From NCBI GenBank assembly GCA_016647705.1, contig CM028338.1:14158240-14222239 (forward strand): a DNA stretch of 64,000 nucleotides. The letters run 5' to 3'. Below the pieces are notes generated by a model. It ran no database searches, was not told the origin of the DNA, and worked only from the letters and a program-made list of their open reading frames with translations. This document shows positions 11,698 through 22,831 of this stretch, piece after piece. The position numbers were made by a program, and so were the translations under genes. Within the stretch, counting starts at the first letter, position 1; every line of letters starts with the position of its first letter. Source of the DNA: Eucommia ulmoides. Its lineage: Eukaryota; Streptophyta; Magnoliopsida; Garryales; Eucommiaceae.

Positions 11698-12681
11698 CTA
11701 GGCTTGGCGTAGTACCCGGTTATCTAGTTGAACATTCTGAATATCTTGAGAAATACGCGCTAAATCATCTGGAGATTGCCTAGGCACCTCGGAAGCTGAG
11801 GCCTCAGAAGGCCCGGCCTTAGCTCCCCGATGTGCTTCATGTGCTTCCCGTCTTCCTTCGCCCTGCCCCGGCGCTCTATCTTTCCATATGCAGTTAATTG
11901 TTGATTGATCAATTTGAAAGATAGAAGGCAACAAATTATCCACTGTAATTTCGACACCGGATTGACTGAAACGTTTAGTCAAGAAAGATGGAAAAGGAAA
12001 ACTTGCTTTCGTTGATTGGGCGGCATGGAGAATCGATGAATAGATTAACTCGCCTACATTGATCAGCTCCCTGAATTGGATTGCATAGAGTACCCGAGCC
12101 CTCTCCTTGGGAACATCAGAGTGGTGAGCGGTTGGAATAAGATTCCCACAAATGAAATAATGCCACACCTTTGGAATTGGATTTAAGAATCGTGCGGGGA
12201 AATTTACTGGCTCCGACCCCACAATAGTCCATTGGACATTTTCGATAGTTAGGGCCGGGAGAACTCTGTCCAAACTCGCCCAATAACTGCCTACGGCCTC
12301 GCCAGATGGTGCCAGCAGAATTACTTCCAATAGAGCATTCAACTGATCAACACTAAAATCAATTGGCCAACCTCGGACTCTGGTTTGGGTGTCCCTCTCT
12401 ATGAAAATATTGGCGTAGAACTCCCGGACAAGTGTGACGTCAGCGGGAGGAGGCGGTCTGCAGAATCGCTCCCAACCCTTTCCTCGGATGACATTTCGAA
12501 AATTCGCCAGGAGATCTGCCACAGGCCCAAACCCACGTTGTTTTATGCAAGCCCTACTTTGGTCATGCTGGTGGTAGTGTTCTTCGGCAACCTTGGATAC
12601 AAACTTTGTTGAATCGAAGTCCGGAGAAGGCTCCGATACTTCTCCTATTTTGGGCCTTTTAGTTGCTACCTTCTTCGGCAT
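11698..12681 (-). pseudogene. 3'-ORF of element N, Transposase_32-like
   Basis: This is the longest continuous reading frame of the repeats, about 327 codons from a Met-Pro-Lys-Lys start at 12681. A basic N-terminus is followed by RACIKQRGFGPVADLLAN, an LVREFYANIF motif and a VRGWPIDFSVDQLNALL block. The core then runs through WHYFICGNLIPTAH and VLYAIQFRELINVGELIYSS, and the tail is Ala/Glu-rich. The pattern 'VREFYANI...V+G..ID.' is what I know from the plant 'putative plant transposon protein' (Transposase_32-type) domain of Athila/Tat elements. No transposase catalytic triad is visible and the function is unknown. I chose the inner Met because it matches the starts of the H and copia 3'-ORFs and lies five bases after a good splice acceptor. 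Confidence 0.7.
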
Positions 12682-12686
12682 GTTCC

Positions 12687-13038
12687 CTAGCAAATCACAA
12701 TCACAAAATAGAACAAGGCAATCAAAACCAAATAATGCAAACCAATTATAAGAGTCCAAACCGTCACGAATACCCTCTATTCACAATGCGCATAAACTAA
12801 CCACAATGTTTTCACACAAAAATCGACAATGTAGCTAACAATTCTTTTACATACAATACAAAATCCATATTGAAAGATAATCACTACCAAAATTCGAGAA
12901 AAAACCCAAAAAAAAAAAAATGCCAAAAAGAGGGCCTAAGGTTGGGGTTTATGCCAAATTCAACCATTTTTGCAATGTAGATGCAAATCATCCTATAATT
13001 TCATCATAGACATGAAATATAAGTTGAAAAACACTTAC
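12687..13038 (-). other. Candidate leader intron before the N 3'-ORF
   Basis: On the minus strand a strong donor (AAGTAAGTG, GT at 13038) and an acceptor (TTTGCTAG ending at 12687) bracket 352 AT-rich bases; the acceptor lies five bases before the Met-Pro-Lys start. Spliced expression has been proposed for the 3'-ORF of Athila-type elements. Not tested here. Confidence 0.4.
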
Positions 13039-13279
13039 TTGATTGAATAAATTAGATCAAATGGCTCGAATCTCATTGAACTTGCTCCCTACGGCCGAAA
13101 ACCCCAAAAATCCGAAAATGGGGTTGGATGCTCAGATTTGATGGATTATTTTAGGTTTGAATTTGTAATATGGAATCATGAAGGTGAAATCTAAGGTTTT
13201 TGGAAAGGTTTGGTGGGAGGAATCTAGAGAGGTTTTGGGTCTTAGGAAGGTGGGTTTCGGAAATGTGAAGCAGCAGTGG

Positions 13280-13451
13280 TTTTAAATTCGAACAAACGGC
13301 GACTACGCACTGGAAAAAATTGTAAAAATATCTTTTGAGTTACCGCCGCGGTGAGGGATTCTTCGCTGCGGTGGTGACTTGTTTACAGATTTTGGCAAAA
13401 CACTCTGTGGTGTTACCGCTGCGGCGGTTAGCTTCTCACCGCGACGGTGAC
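13280..13451 (-). promoter_or_regulatory. Internal GC-rich motif array and TATA-like site upstream of N 3'-ORF
   Basis: Four imperfect copies of ACCGCCGCGGTGA-like motifs lie at 13341-13451. Downstream on the minus strand comes GAATTTAAAACC (about 13280-13291), then a C/A-rich leader toward the ORF. The motif is the same one found in this element's LTRs ahead of their TATA boxes, and it is absent from the rest of the internal region. It may be an internal promoter. Confidence 0.45.
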
Positions 13452-13792
13452 CTTTTGCTGATATTTTTTCCATTTTTTCTCAACATAACTCTTTACCACT
13501 TGTTTCCACCTTGCTATTTTATCAACTTTTGAGTTCAAAACACCACCCGAAATATCCATTCTCATAGATTCATCACCAAACACGTTTTGAGGTCATTCTG
13601 GCCTCCAAAATAAAATAAGTAATACAAAAGTTGGGTTATTTCATACCCTCGAAGACTTATCAAAACGTTGTGCTTGATTTAACGTCCCTAGCTGGACATT
13701 TATGAATTCTGGCTTTAGCCTTCAACGAGGGAGATGTTCTCCACAACTCGCTCTTCGTCCTTAAAGTAGTGCTTTATCCGCTCCCCGTTGAC

Positions 13793-16493
13793 TCAGAAAG
13801 TCCGTCCGTCTTCTCCTTCCAATTCAACAGAGCCGAAAGAAAATACATGCTTGACCCAGAACAGTCCGGACCACCTGGACTTCAACGTTCCGAGAAAGAG
13901 TCTCAGCCTTGAATTAAACAACAGAACTTGTTGGCCTGGACTGAACTCTCTCCTAACTATCATTTGATCATGCCACTTCTTCGTTTTGTCTTTGTAAAGC
14001 TTGGCATTCTCATAAGCCTCGTGCCAGAATTTCTTCATTTCATTCAATTAGAGGAGACGTTGCGCACCAGAAGCCTTTAGGTCAAAGTTGAGTTTCTTAA
14101 TTGCCCAGAAATCACGATGCTCCAATTCAACAGGCAAATGACACGCCTTCCCGAACACCAATCGATACGACGACATACCGATCGGTGTCTTAAAAGCCGT
14201 GTGGTATGCCCATAAAGCATCATCAAGCTTCACCGCCCAACCCTTGCGGTCTATGTGAACCGTTTTCTCCAGAATTAACTTGATTTCTCAGTTAGAAACT
14301 TCTACTTGGCCATTTGTCTGTGGGTAGTATGGTGGCGTCACCTTATGCCTAACACCATACTTTGTCAACAAAGCATTTAGCATTTTATTACAGAAGTGGG
14401 TTCCCTCATCACTGATTAAGGCTCAAGGTGTCTCGAGCCATGTCATGACATTTTATTGAAGGAACTTTAAGACCACTTTGGCATCATTTGTAGGTGTTGC
14501 CATGGCCTCGACCTATTTGGACACATAATCCACTGCTAACAAAATATACTCTTTGCCAAATGACGGCGGAAATGGCCCCATGAAATCAATACCCCACACA
14601 TCAAACGACTTAAGCTCAAGAATGGACGTCAATGGCAATTAATGCCTTCTTGATATGTTACCTACCCTTTGGCATCTATCACAAGTTTTCACAAACGTGT
14701 ATGAATCTTTAAACAAAGAAGGCCAATAAAAACCTGATTGAAGTACTTTCGTTGCTGTCCAAGTCGCACCAAAATGGCCGCCACAAGGTGATGAATGACA
14801 ATGACAGAGAATACTAGCCATTTCCTCTTCCGGAACACATCTTTGGATCACCTGATCAGCACATTTCTTAAATAGCAACAGCTCGTCCCACAAATAATAC
14901 TTTGAATCGAAAAGGAATTTCTTCCTTTGGACTCTAGTCAAATCGGGTGGTAACACATTGCATGCAAGATAGTTCACAATGTCCGCATACCAAAGAAGTG
15001 CATTTTCAACTAAAAATAGTTGTTCATCAGAGAACACCTCCGTGATGCTAGACTCCTCACCAACATCTTCTTGAATCAACCTTGATAAATAGTCAGCAAC
15101 AACGTCCTCACTCCCCTTGTTATCTCTTATTTCAGCATCAAACTCTTGCAATAAAAGAATCCACCTTATCAATCTCGGCTTGGCATCTTTCTTTGCAAAC
15201 AAGTATCGGATAGCCGCATGATCCATGTAGACGATCACTTTTAAACCAATGATATAAGATCAGAACTTATCACAAGCAAAAATAACAGCTAGCATTTCTT
15301 TCTCCGTCGTGGTGTAATTCTCTTGGGCATCATTCAATGTCTTACTTGCATAATAGATTGATCGGAAGATCTTCTCCTTCCATTGGCCTAACACCGTGCC
15401 AACGGAATAGTCACTCGCATCGCACATAATCTCAAATAGAACCTCTCAGTCCGGAGCGACCAATATTGGAGCCGCGATCAACTTCTCTTTTATCGCCTTG
15501 AACGCTTCCAAGCAAGCTTCATTGAATTCAAATGGAGTATCCTTCTCAAGTAGGTGACATATAGGTTTCACCGTCTTCGAGAAGTCCTTAATAAAGTACC
15601 GGTAAAAGCCGACATTCTCCAAGAAACTTTGAACTCCTTTCACATTAATCGGTGGTGGAAGCTTCTCAATCGTTCAATCTTTGCTCGGTCCACCTCAAGC
15701 CCCTTGGAAGAGACTTAATGACCCAAGAAGATCCCCTCTTTAACCATAAAGTAGCACTTCTCCCAATTGAGAACTAAATTCTTCTCCTCACATCGGTCAA
15801 GAACAAGCTCCAAATTGTATAGACAGTGATCAAAAGATGACCCAAAGACTGAGAAGTTATCCATGAAGATTTTCATTTTCTCTTCCACCATATCCAAAAA
15901 TATTGCCATCATACACTTTGAAAAGTTGTCGGTTCATTACAAAGGCCAAACGGCATACGTCTATAAGCAAACATCCCATACGGGCATGTGAAAGTAGTAT
16001 TTTCTTGGTCCTCCGGTGCAATGGCTATTTGATTATAACCTGAATAGCCGTCAAGAAAGCAATAGTACTCATATCCAGCTAATCGGTCAAGCATTTGGTC
16101 AATGAAAAGAAGAGGAAAATGATCCTTCCTCGTCACCTTATTCAACCTTCTATAATAAATGCATACACACCATTCTGTGATGGTCCGTGTTGGAATAAAG
16201 TGGTCCTTATCATTCTTCACCACCGTCATACCTCCTTTCTTGGACACCACTTGCACTGGGCTAACCCACTCACTATCGGATATAGCATATATAATTCCCG
16301 CATTTAAGAGCTTCAATACTTCCGCTCTCACCACTTCCTTCATAGTCGGATTTAGCCGCTGTTGATGGTCAATGGAAGGTTTGAACGACTCCTCCATTAA
16401 AATCTTATGCATATAAACTAAAGGGCTAATTCCTCTGATATCCGATATAGACCAAGCAAAAGCGGATCGATGCCTCTTCAATATTCTTAGCAA
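13793..16493 (-). pseudogene. N pol: reverse transcriptase, RNase H, integrase
   Basis: Minus-strand segments, in order, give the RT start with HRSAFAWSISDIRGISP and YRRLNKVTRKDHFPLLFID, then FLDGYSGYNQIAIAPED and CPYGMFAYRRMPFGLCN (15909-16493). The thumb and RNase H follow, with VYMDHAAIRYLFAKKDAKPR near 15180 and a DYLSRL motif. The integrase HHCC zinc finger (HCHSSPCGGHF... CDRCQ) is at about 14640-14840, and the later integrase with a [20 protein letters not shown] motif at 14048-14233. Domain order PR-RT-RH-INT is the Ty3/gypsy order. Several breaks mean it cannot code for a full polyprotein. Confidence 0.85.
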
Positions 16494-16505
16494 CTTACTC
16501 TCCTC

Positions 16506-17523
16506 TTATTTCATCAAAGATGATGAAATTATAACCGGACTAGTTGAATTCTCTCCCAAAAAGATATACCGAAGATGCTCCGGTAATTGCTTGAGTATTA
16601 ATCCACCGTGAGACGGATTTGATTCATCGAGAGAAGTTACAACTTCTTCAATTTTTGCCACATGAATAGGATATTCTACGTCTTTAGATTGAGCATCCAA
16701 AGTCAGCACGTAGTCCACAACATCAAGTTCCGTGGTAGAGCCTTCCTCACCAAAATCCCCCATAGATAAGGAATTTGTGAGAGTATGCTCTAATGAATCC
16801 ATCTCCATATTTGCAAGAAAGAACTCTCTCACGCAAGAGTCCACAACATCAACTCGATTGCATTGAGGAAGTCCATCCGAAAAGTTCATAGTTTTAAAAA
16901 TGTTGAACCTTATCTCTTCATCATTCACCCTTAACGTCAGATTTCCATTGTGCACATCGATTAAGGCATTTCCCGTTGCAAGGAAAGGTCTTCCTAGGAT
17001 GATCGGGATTTCTCTATCTTCTTCCATTTCTAGTACAATGAAATCCACCGGAAATATGAATTTGTCGGACCTTCACTAGCACATCCTCAATGATACCTTT
17101 AGGATGGGTTAACGAATGATCCGCCATTTGGAGAGAAATCATTATCGGCTTTGCACTCCCAAGTCCTAACTTCCGATAAACAGAAGAAGGCATCAAATTA
17201 ATACTCGTCCCAAGATCACAAAGATCCTTATCAAAATGAGATTTCCCGATAGTACACGGAATTGTGAAACTACCCGGATCCTTCAATTTGGTAGGCAACT
17301 TCCTTTGTAATATTGCACTACACTCCTCCGTTAACTTTACCGTTTTGTACTCCTCCAACTTTCTCTTCTTTGTGATGATATCTTTCAAGAACTTGCCATA
17401 GTTGGGCATTTGCTCTAATGCACCCACAAAAGGAATGTTTATGTGAATTTTCTTGAAAATGTCAAGAAATTTTTCAAATTGGGCATCCAACTTCCTCTTT
17501 TGGAATCTTTGAGGATATGGCAA
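16506..17523 (-). pseudogene. N protease region
   Basis: The minus-strand frame contains a retropepsin-like active-site phrase CDLGTSINLMP (DLGTS; usual form D-S/T-G-A-S) and later IPIILGRPFLATGNALIDV, the typical second protease motif of Athila/Tat elements. It lies between gag and reverse transcriptase, where it would cut the polyprotein. The frame is divided and the copy is a fossil. Confidence 0.8.
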
Positions 17524-17835
17524 TGGAGTTACTAGAATTGGTGGATTTTCTGAAAATGTTACTCACCACAGTATTACCCTTTCATCTCTTATTCTCTCAT
17601 CGACTTTCTCTTGATTATTCTCCTCATTCAAGTCTTCACTCGGCTTCTCCTTTCTTTCAACGTTCTCTTTAACTTCCTCCTCCGCAATTGTTCTTGGTTC
17701 ATCATGATGAAACTCATGACTCACTCCCGGCTCATTTTCCATAGGCTTGCTGACCTCCACTTCTCTTCCACTCCTCAATTTAATTGCCTTGCATTCCCTA
17801 GGGTTGGTTTCCATGTTGCTTGGAAACTTTCCCTT

Positions 17836-19023
17836 TTATTGTTCTTGGATGGACCTAGCAAGCTGCGCGATTTGAGTTTCTAAAGACTTCACCGTGGCAT
17901 TGGTATTTGTACCAGTTGTATCAATCGAGTCAAGCTGTGTTTCATGTTTGTTCAACCAGTTATGCATCTCACGCATCATAGTTTGAGTCTCCTTCATAAA
18001 CCCCAATACTTCATCCAAATTTGATTTTGGATTATGCATCGGTGGTTGTTGCATTTGCTGATTGAATTGTATCAGATATCCTGGAGCTTGATGTCTATAT
18101 CCCGGAGGTGGCCGCAAAGAGTTCTGGTTGTTCGCATATGAGACGTTCTCATGGTTGCGAAGTCCAAGATTGTAATGAGTTGGAATGTTGGTAGCGGGCT
18201 TGAAAGTATAAGCTCGGTTGTTCAGAAAGTGACATTCTTCAAACTCATTATCCAATCCAGATTGAGAACAACTTGCAACATTCTCTTCCCCTTGACTTAA
18301 CAAAACGCCTTTAGTAGACAAGGTGACCAATTGATTTGAGAGCTTGGACACTTGGGCCGATAACGTTACAATATGGTCAGATTCTTGGATAGAAGAGACC
18401 CGTTTTCCCGTGTTCCTCTCATTCGACCATTGATAATTGTTGGTCGCCATTTCTTCCAATAGTGCATTAGCTTCAGTCGGGGTTTTGGACAACAACGATC
18501 CCCCCGAGGTAGCATCAACGATCGTTCTGGTTTGGCCATCCAACCCGTTGTAAAACAATTGGGTTTGCAACCAATCTTGATACCCATGTTGGAGGCACCT
18601 TCGCAATAAATTCTTGAATCGCTCCCACGCCTCAAATAACGGCTCAAAGTCTCTCTGGCAAAACTGCGCAATCTCGCCTCAAAGCTGAGAAGTCTTGGAA
18701 GGTGGAAAGAACTTAGTGAGGAACCTTTGTCCAAGGTCCTCACAAGTATTTATGCTCCCTTGTTGGATCGATTGGAACCAACCCCGTGCTCTATCACATA
18801 ATGAGAAAGGGAATAACCTCAACAGTATAACATCCTCAGCAACACCATTGATCTTCACAGTGTCACATATCTCCAGAAAGGTTTCCAAGTGGACATTGGG
18901 ATCTTCATGAAGATTCCCGCCATATTGGTTTTGCTGAACCATGTTGATTAGGGCGAGCTTCAACTCAAAATTATTCTCTTGGATTGGTTGCCTCCGGATG
19001 CCTGAATAATTTTCCAGCATCAA
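17836..19023 (-). pseudogene. N gag
   Basis: The minus-strand segments begin with a NFELKLALINMVQQNQYGG phrase, then HEDPNVHLETFLEICDTVK and LFPFSLCDRARGWF, the classic retrotransposon Gag (UBN2/RETROTRANS_GAG) core. A later part holds LLEEMATNNYQW, a long hydrophilic region and FMKETQTMMREMHNWLN, a coiled-coil-like stretch ending in IAQLARSIQEQ. A short adjoining segment (17563-17814) is acidic and precedes the protease. Gag would form the particle. Position directly after the primer site supports the call; it carries a few breaks. Confidence 0.85.
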
Positions 19024-19305
19024 TGGTCAATAATAATCCCTAAGGACTCTCTATGGCACTCTTATTATGGAGGCTGGAGTGCTTGCAGCTCCGACGGTTG
19101 CGGGATGTTTTCACCTCCCCCGACCATAGTGGTAGATTTCTCCTCTTTTTGTTTACTAATTCGTTTATTACGCCGCATGCACTGCTTAGTTCAAACAAAT
19201 AAAACAAATAAACAAATGAATTGAATGAAATTAAAAGCAAAAGAATTATCATGATTAACATTCAACCACTTGATCACAATATCAACTCAATTGAAAAACA
19301 TTGTA

Positions 19306-19324
19306 GTCCCCGGCAACAGCACCA
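19306..19324 (-). other. Primer-binding site of element N, tRNA-Asp type
   Basis: TGGTGCTGTTGCCGGGGAC on the minus strand lies six bases after the end of the 5' LTR and matches the known Athila tRNA-Asp primer site with two changes in the first 18 bases. Confidence 0.85.
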
Positions 19325-19330
19325 AAAACT

Positions 19331-20802
19331 TTTACGCGCGAGGATTCTTCATGAATTCCTCGTGGTATTGACTACTCACAAGTATACAAGGTCTAGTTTT
19401 AATATAATGGATCTTGTAAGATTGGATATCGTTCCACTTGGAACACGTGTAATTTGGTTGAATATTGTGATTGACATAATCTCATATTATCTCGACTAAT
19501 CAAAAATTGTTTGTATTCTATTTAATCTACTAAGATAAATGAAAACTATTAGGTCAGTTCTAATTACACTAATTACTTAAGTATTGATTTCCTTCACATA
19601 ATGCATATTTGATTTCATTTAATTAGTTATAACGGTGGTTATCTATTCCGACAATCTCTGTATCTACAACTCTTTCGCTATCTCTCCCGAGTGTAAGACG
19701 GGGGATTACACGACTTCGTATCAATGAAGAAGTCCCCCTCAATGCCTTAACGACCCTAGGTCGCGTGAGTCTTGAGCTAACATCATGGATTGCATACGTT
19801 CTAATGCCCTCCTGGGTCGTTAGAAAGTCACGTTGCATTTACCCTAGTTCAAATCCGGGGTTACCTCCCCCGAGTGTCAAACTCCGTATTCTCGGTTTAT
19901 CAATACATGCGTAATATCAAAAATAATGGTAAATACAATCAGATTTAGACAAACAACATGTGTAAAGTAACATTAATTCATTCAAACTAACATTTACATG
20001 ATTTCAACAATACCTAAGTAACATTTAATTAATACTACAAGATCTTAGCCATATACCATACAAAACAAGAGTGATTCAACATCATTAGATATGGTAAAGT
20101 AATTATAAAGATAAAAACATGAGAAGAACGATCAAATCTGAAAGTGAAACGATCCACTGTCGCTAATGATCAATCCGCAAATGATTCCTCTTTGGCCAAA
20201 TGATGAACCTCCTCCTTGATCTCTCAAATATAGCTTAAGAACTCTATAATAGGGTTAGGGATGATCAACAACCATTTTTAGATGTGTGGGAGTGGTATTT
20301 ATAGGCTTAAGGTTTCAAAATATCTAAACATATATTTCCTTCTGTGCAGAACTGTTCCCCGGGCAATTAGGATCACCGCTGCGGCGATAGGTTGAGTCGG
20401 TTAGTGCACCGCTGTGGCATTGGGATTCCTACTACAGCAGTGAAGCTTTTGACGATTTCTCTGTTGTTTAACCGCCGAGGCGGTGGAGCCTTTGAGCAGA
20501 AATCACAACACCTATGCACCTTCACCACCGTGGCAGTGAGGCTTCAGAAGGAAAACATATCATCTCTGCATCTTCACTGCCGCGACGGTGGATCTACCTT
20601 TATGGCGGTGACTGCTGTCATGAAACCTTATCTTTTTCATTCATTTCTTCGCCGTTCTCCCACCGTTTTGCTTGTTTATAGCTCGTTTACATCCCTTCAC
20701 TCGAATAACATAAATACTAACAAAAACACAATTAAAGATTAATAAAACACTCGAAAACTGGCAAATTCGGTTTAGAAATAGATAGGTATTTTACACATAT
20801 CA
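19331..20802 (-). repeat. 5' LTR of element N
   Basis: 1472 bp, reading on the minus strand from TGATATGTGTAAAATACC (20802) to CTCGCGCGTAAA (19331). It carries the same GC-rich motif array (about 20355-20610) and TATAAATA box (20296-20303) as its partner at 8305-9756. Confidence 0.9.
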
Positions 20803-21440
20803 CTTGCGAGGTGTTTCCCCCAGATTTATCTAGCGTTTAAAAGAAGAAATTTTTGTATAATGTGAAGAATTACCTGTGGGATGACCCTATCTTGTTCAAA
20901 AAGGGCTCCGATCAAGTCATTCAGAGATGTGTTCTTGAAGAAAAGATCCAGAATATCCTTCATCACTATCATACATCGCCTTATGGAAGATATTTTAGTA
21001 CAACCAAAACCACTGCAAAGGTACTTCAATTGGGTCTTTATCGACCTACTCTTTTCCAAGATTCTTATATTTTTGTGAAGACCTATGATCGGTGCCAAAG
21101 AGTTGCCAATACTTCTAGGTGACATAAGTTGCCCTTAACAAATACTTTTTAATTGGAACTTTTCGATGTATAGGGAATAGACTTCGTGGGACCGTTCCCT
21201 TCTTCCTATGGTCATGAGTATATTTTGTTAGCGGTGGATTACGTGTCAAAATGGGTAGAAGTGGTGGCCACGCTAACCAATGATGCAAAGGCGGTGTTCA
21301 AGTTTCTTCAGATGAACATCTTAACGAGGTTTGGGACTCCTTGAGCCATCATCAGCGATGAAGGAAATCATTTTTTTAACAAAATGTTCAATACTCTATT
21401 GACCAAGTATGGAGTGATGCACAAGGTAGCACTAGCCTAC
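20803..21440 (+). pseudogene. H integrase, zinc finger and catalytic core
   Basis: Plus strand: a KNYLWDDPILFKKGSDQVIQ lead-in is followed by an HHCC-type zinc finger (HHYHTSPYGRYF ... CQR at about 20960-21105). The core comes next with [20 protein letters not shown] near 21185 and a TRFGTP/IISDEGNHF-type block near 21330-21375. Integrase would insert the DNA copy into the host. The start of this piece joins the RNase H tail left of element N. Fossil, with breaks. Confidence 0.8.
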
Positions 21441-22831
21441 TGGTAGCAGAATATTACATCGCTAACTTACACCGCAAGTATACGGGTCAAGTTTTAGTAT
21501 AGGTTGGCAGAATAGGGGTATCGTGTTCATAGGTATTGGTTGAGATTAGTATGAAGTATTGTGATTATCATAATCTAATTTTATCTAGGCGCTAAAAAAT
21601 GCATTTATAATTAATAGAAACTAATACTAAAATACTAATTTATCTAACTATATTATAAATATTATATTGAGATTGTTTTGAGAGAATAGATTGTCTAGGA
21701 TTAACTTCGTTTATAAATACGTGTTTCTCGTTTTAGTTTACGTTAACAGCGTTCGATTTATCCGACAATCTCGGTTCATAAACTCACTCGCCACCTCTCC
21801 CGAGTGTAAGACGAGTGAATATGCGATTTCACGTTAACGAAGAAGTCCCCCTCAACGTCTTAACAACACTAGGGCACATGAGTCTTGCCCCAACATCATT
21901 GATTGCACACTTTCCAACTCCCTCCCGGTTTATTAGATCGTCGCATTATGTTTAACCTAGTCTGAATCCGAGGTTACCTCTCCTGAGTGTCAAACCTCAT
22001 ATTCTCTATATATCTATCTAATCATATAAACAATACAAGAACGATAAACAGAATAAAAATAATGAAGAACAACCACTAACAAAACATAATTCAATCAAAC
22101 AACATATTCATAAAATATTTTAATCCCTAAACAACCCATGTTTAGCCAATGGCCATAACCATATATACAATATAAAATGAGCTAAACATGCTCAACAACT
22201 ACCGAAATTAAGATAATATAGAAAATAAAATAAAGACTTAGCCGATATCCAATTATTTGGCACTAAAACCATTGAACAATCGTTTTCTTCTTCTTCTTCT
22301 TCAGGTTGTGAGCTCTCTCTCAAAAATCTCTCAACCTAACCCTAAATATATTCTAAGGGCCTTAAGGGGTGTTCAGCCACAAAAATGAGGAGGAGGAAGG
22401 GATTTATAGGGCTCAAAATATCACTAAATTTCTGAAAAATATCTAAACAGGTGCAGAGTGACCGCCACAACGGTGGGTATGTCAGTTTGATCTTCGCCGC
22501 AACAGTGGATTCAGAAACCTCTCTGTAGTTTCACCGCCGCGGCGATGAATTTACAGCAACTTTAGGCCCATATCTGCAGATTCACCGCTATGGCGATGAT
22601 CTGAACGCCACGGCGGTGGGCTGCTTTTTAGAATATTGTCTTCATGCTTGTTTTCCCACCGTTCTTGATCCGATATGATCGTTTATGATCCATTATCATC
22701 CATTTTTACCCCACACACCTGATTTATACCAAAAAGAATAAAAACATATTAAAACATATAAAAAGAACTATAAAAATACTCTAAAACTAACAAAATCGAT
22801 TTGGGAATAAATAGATAAATCACACCTATCA
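21441..22831 (-). repeat. 3' LTR of N2
   Basis: 1391 bp, from TGATAGGTGTGATTTATC (22831) to TATTCTGCTACCA (21441) on the minus strand. GC-rich motifs of the CACCGCCGCGGCG type lie at about 22450-22625. The stretch from about 22530 to 22831 is repeated at about 23910-24241. Confidence 0.85.

Larger units (their letters stand above)
8305..20802 (-). mobile_element. Athila-like Ty3/gypsy element N (complete outline, nested in H)
   Basis: This 12.5-kb minus-strand element has all structural parts: 5' LTR 19331-20802, tRNA-Asp-type primer site 19306-19324, gag, protease, reverse transcriptase, RNase H, integrase, a 3'-ORF, a long 3' noncoding region, polypurine tract (9757-9775) and 3' LTR 8305-9756. 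Target duplications CTTAC (8300-8304) and CTTGC (20803-20807) flank it, differing at one base. The flanks are adjacent parts of H pol. The two LTRs differ at about 15 of the first 185 bases compared by eye; with usual plant intergenic rates that suggests a few million years, very roughly. Coding regions carry around ten breaks, so it is a fossil that keeps its outline. Confidence 0.9.

Noticed and set aside
11698-12759. The 353-codon frame as a host gene or an active transposase
   Set aside because: It lies inside element N at the env-like position, has counterparts in two other elements here, and shows no transposase catalytic residues.
19306-19324. tRNA-Asp-like sequence as a tRNA gene
   Set aside because: Only the 18-base complement of the tRNA 3' end is present, directly next to an LTR; it is a primer-binding site.
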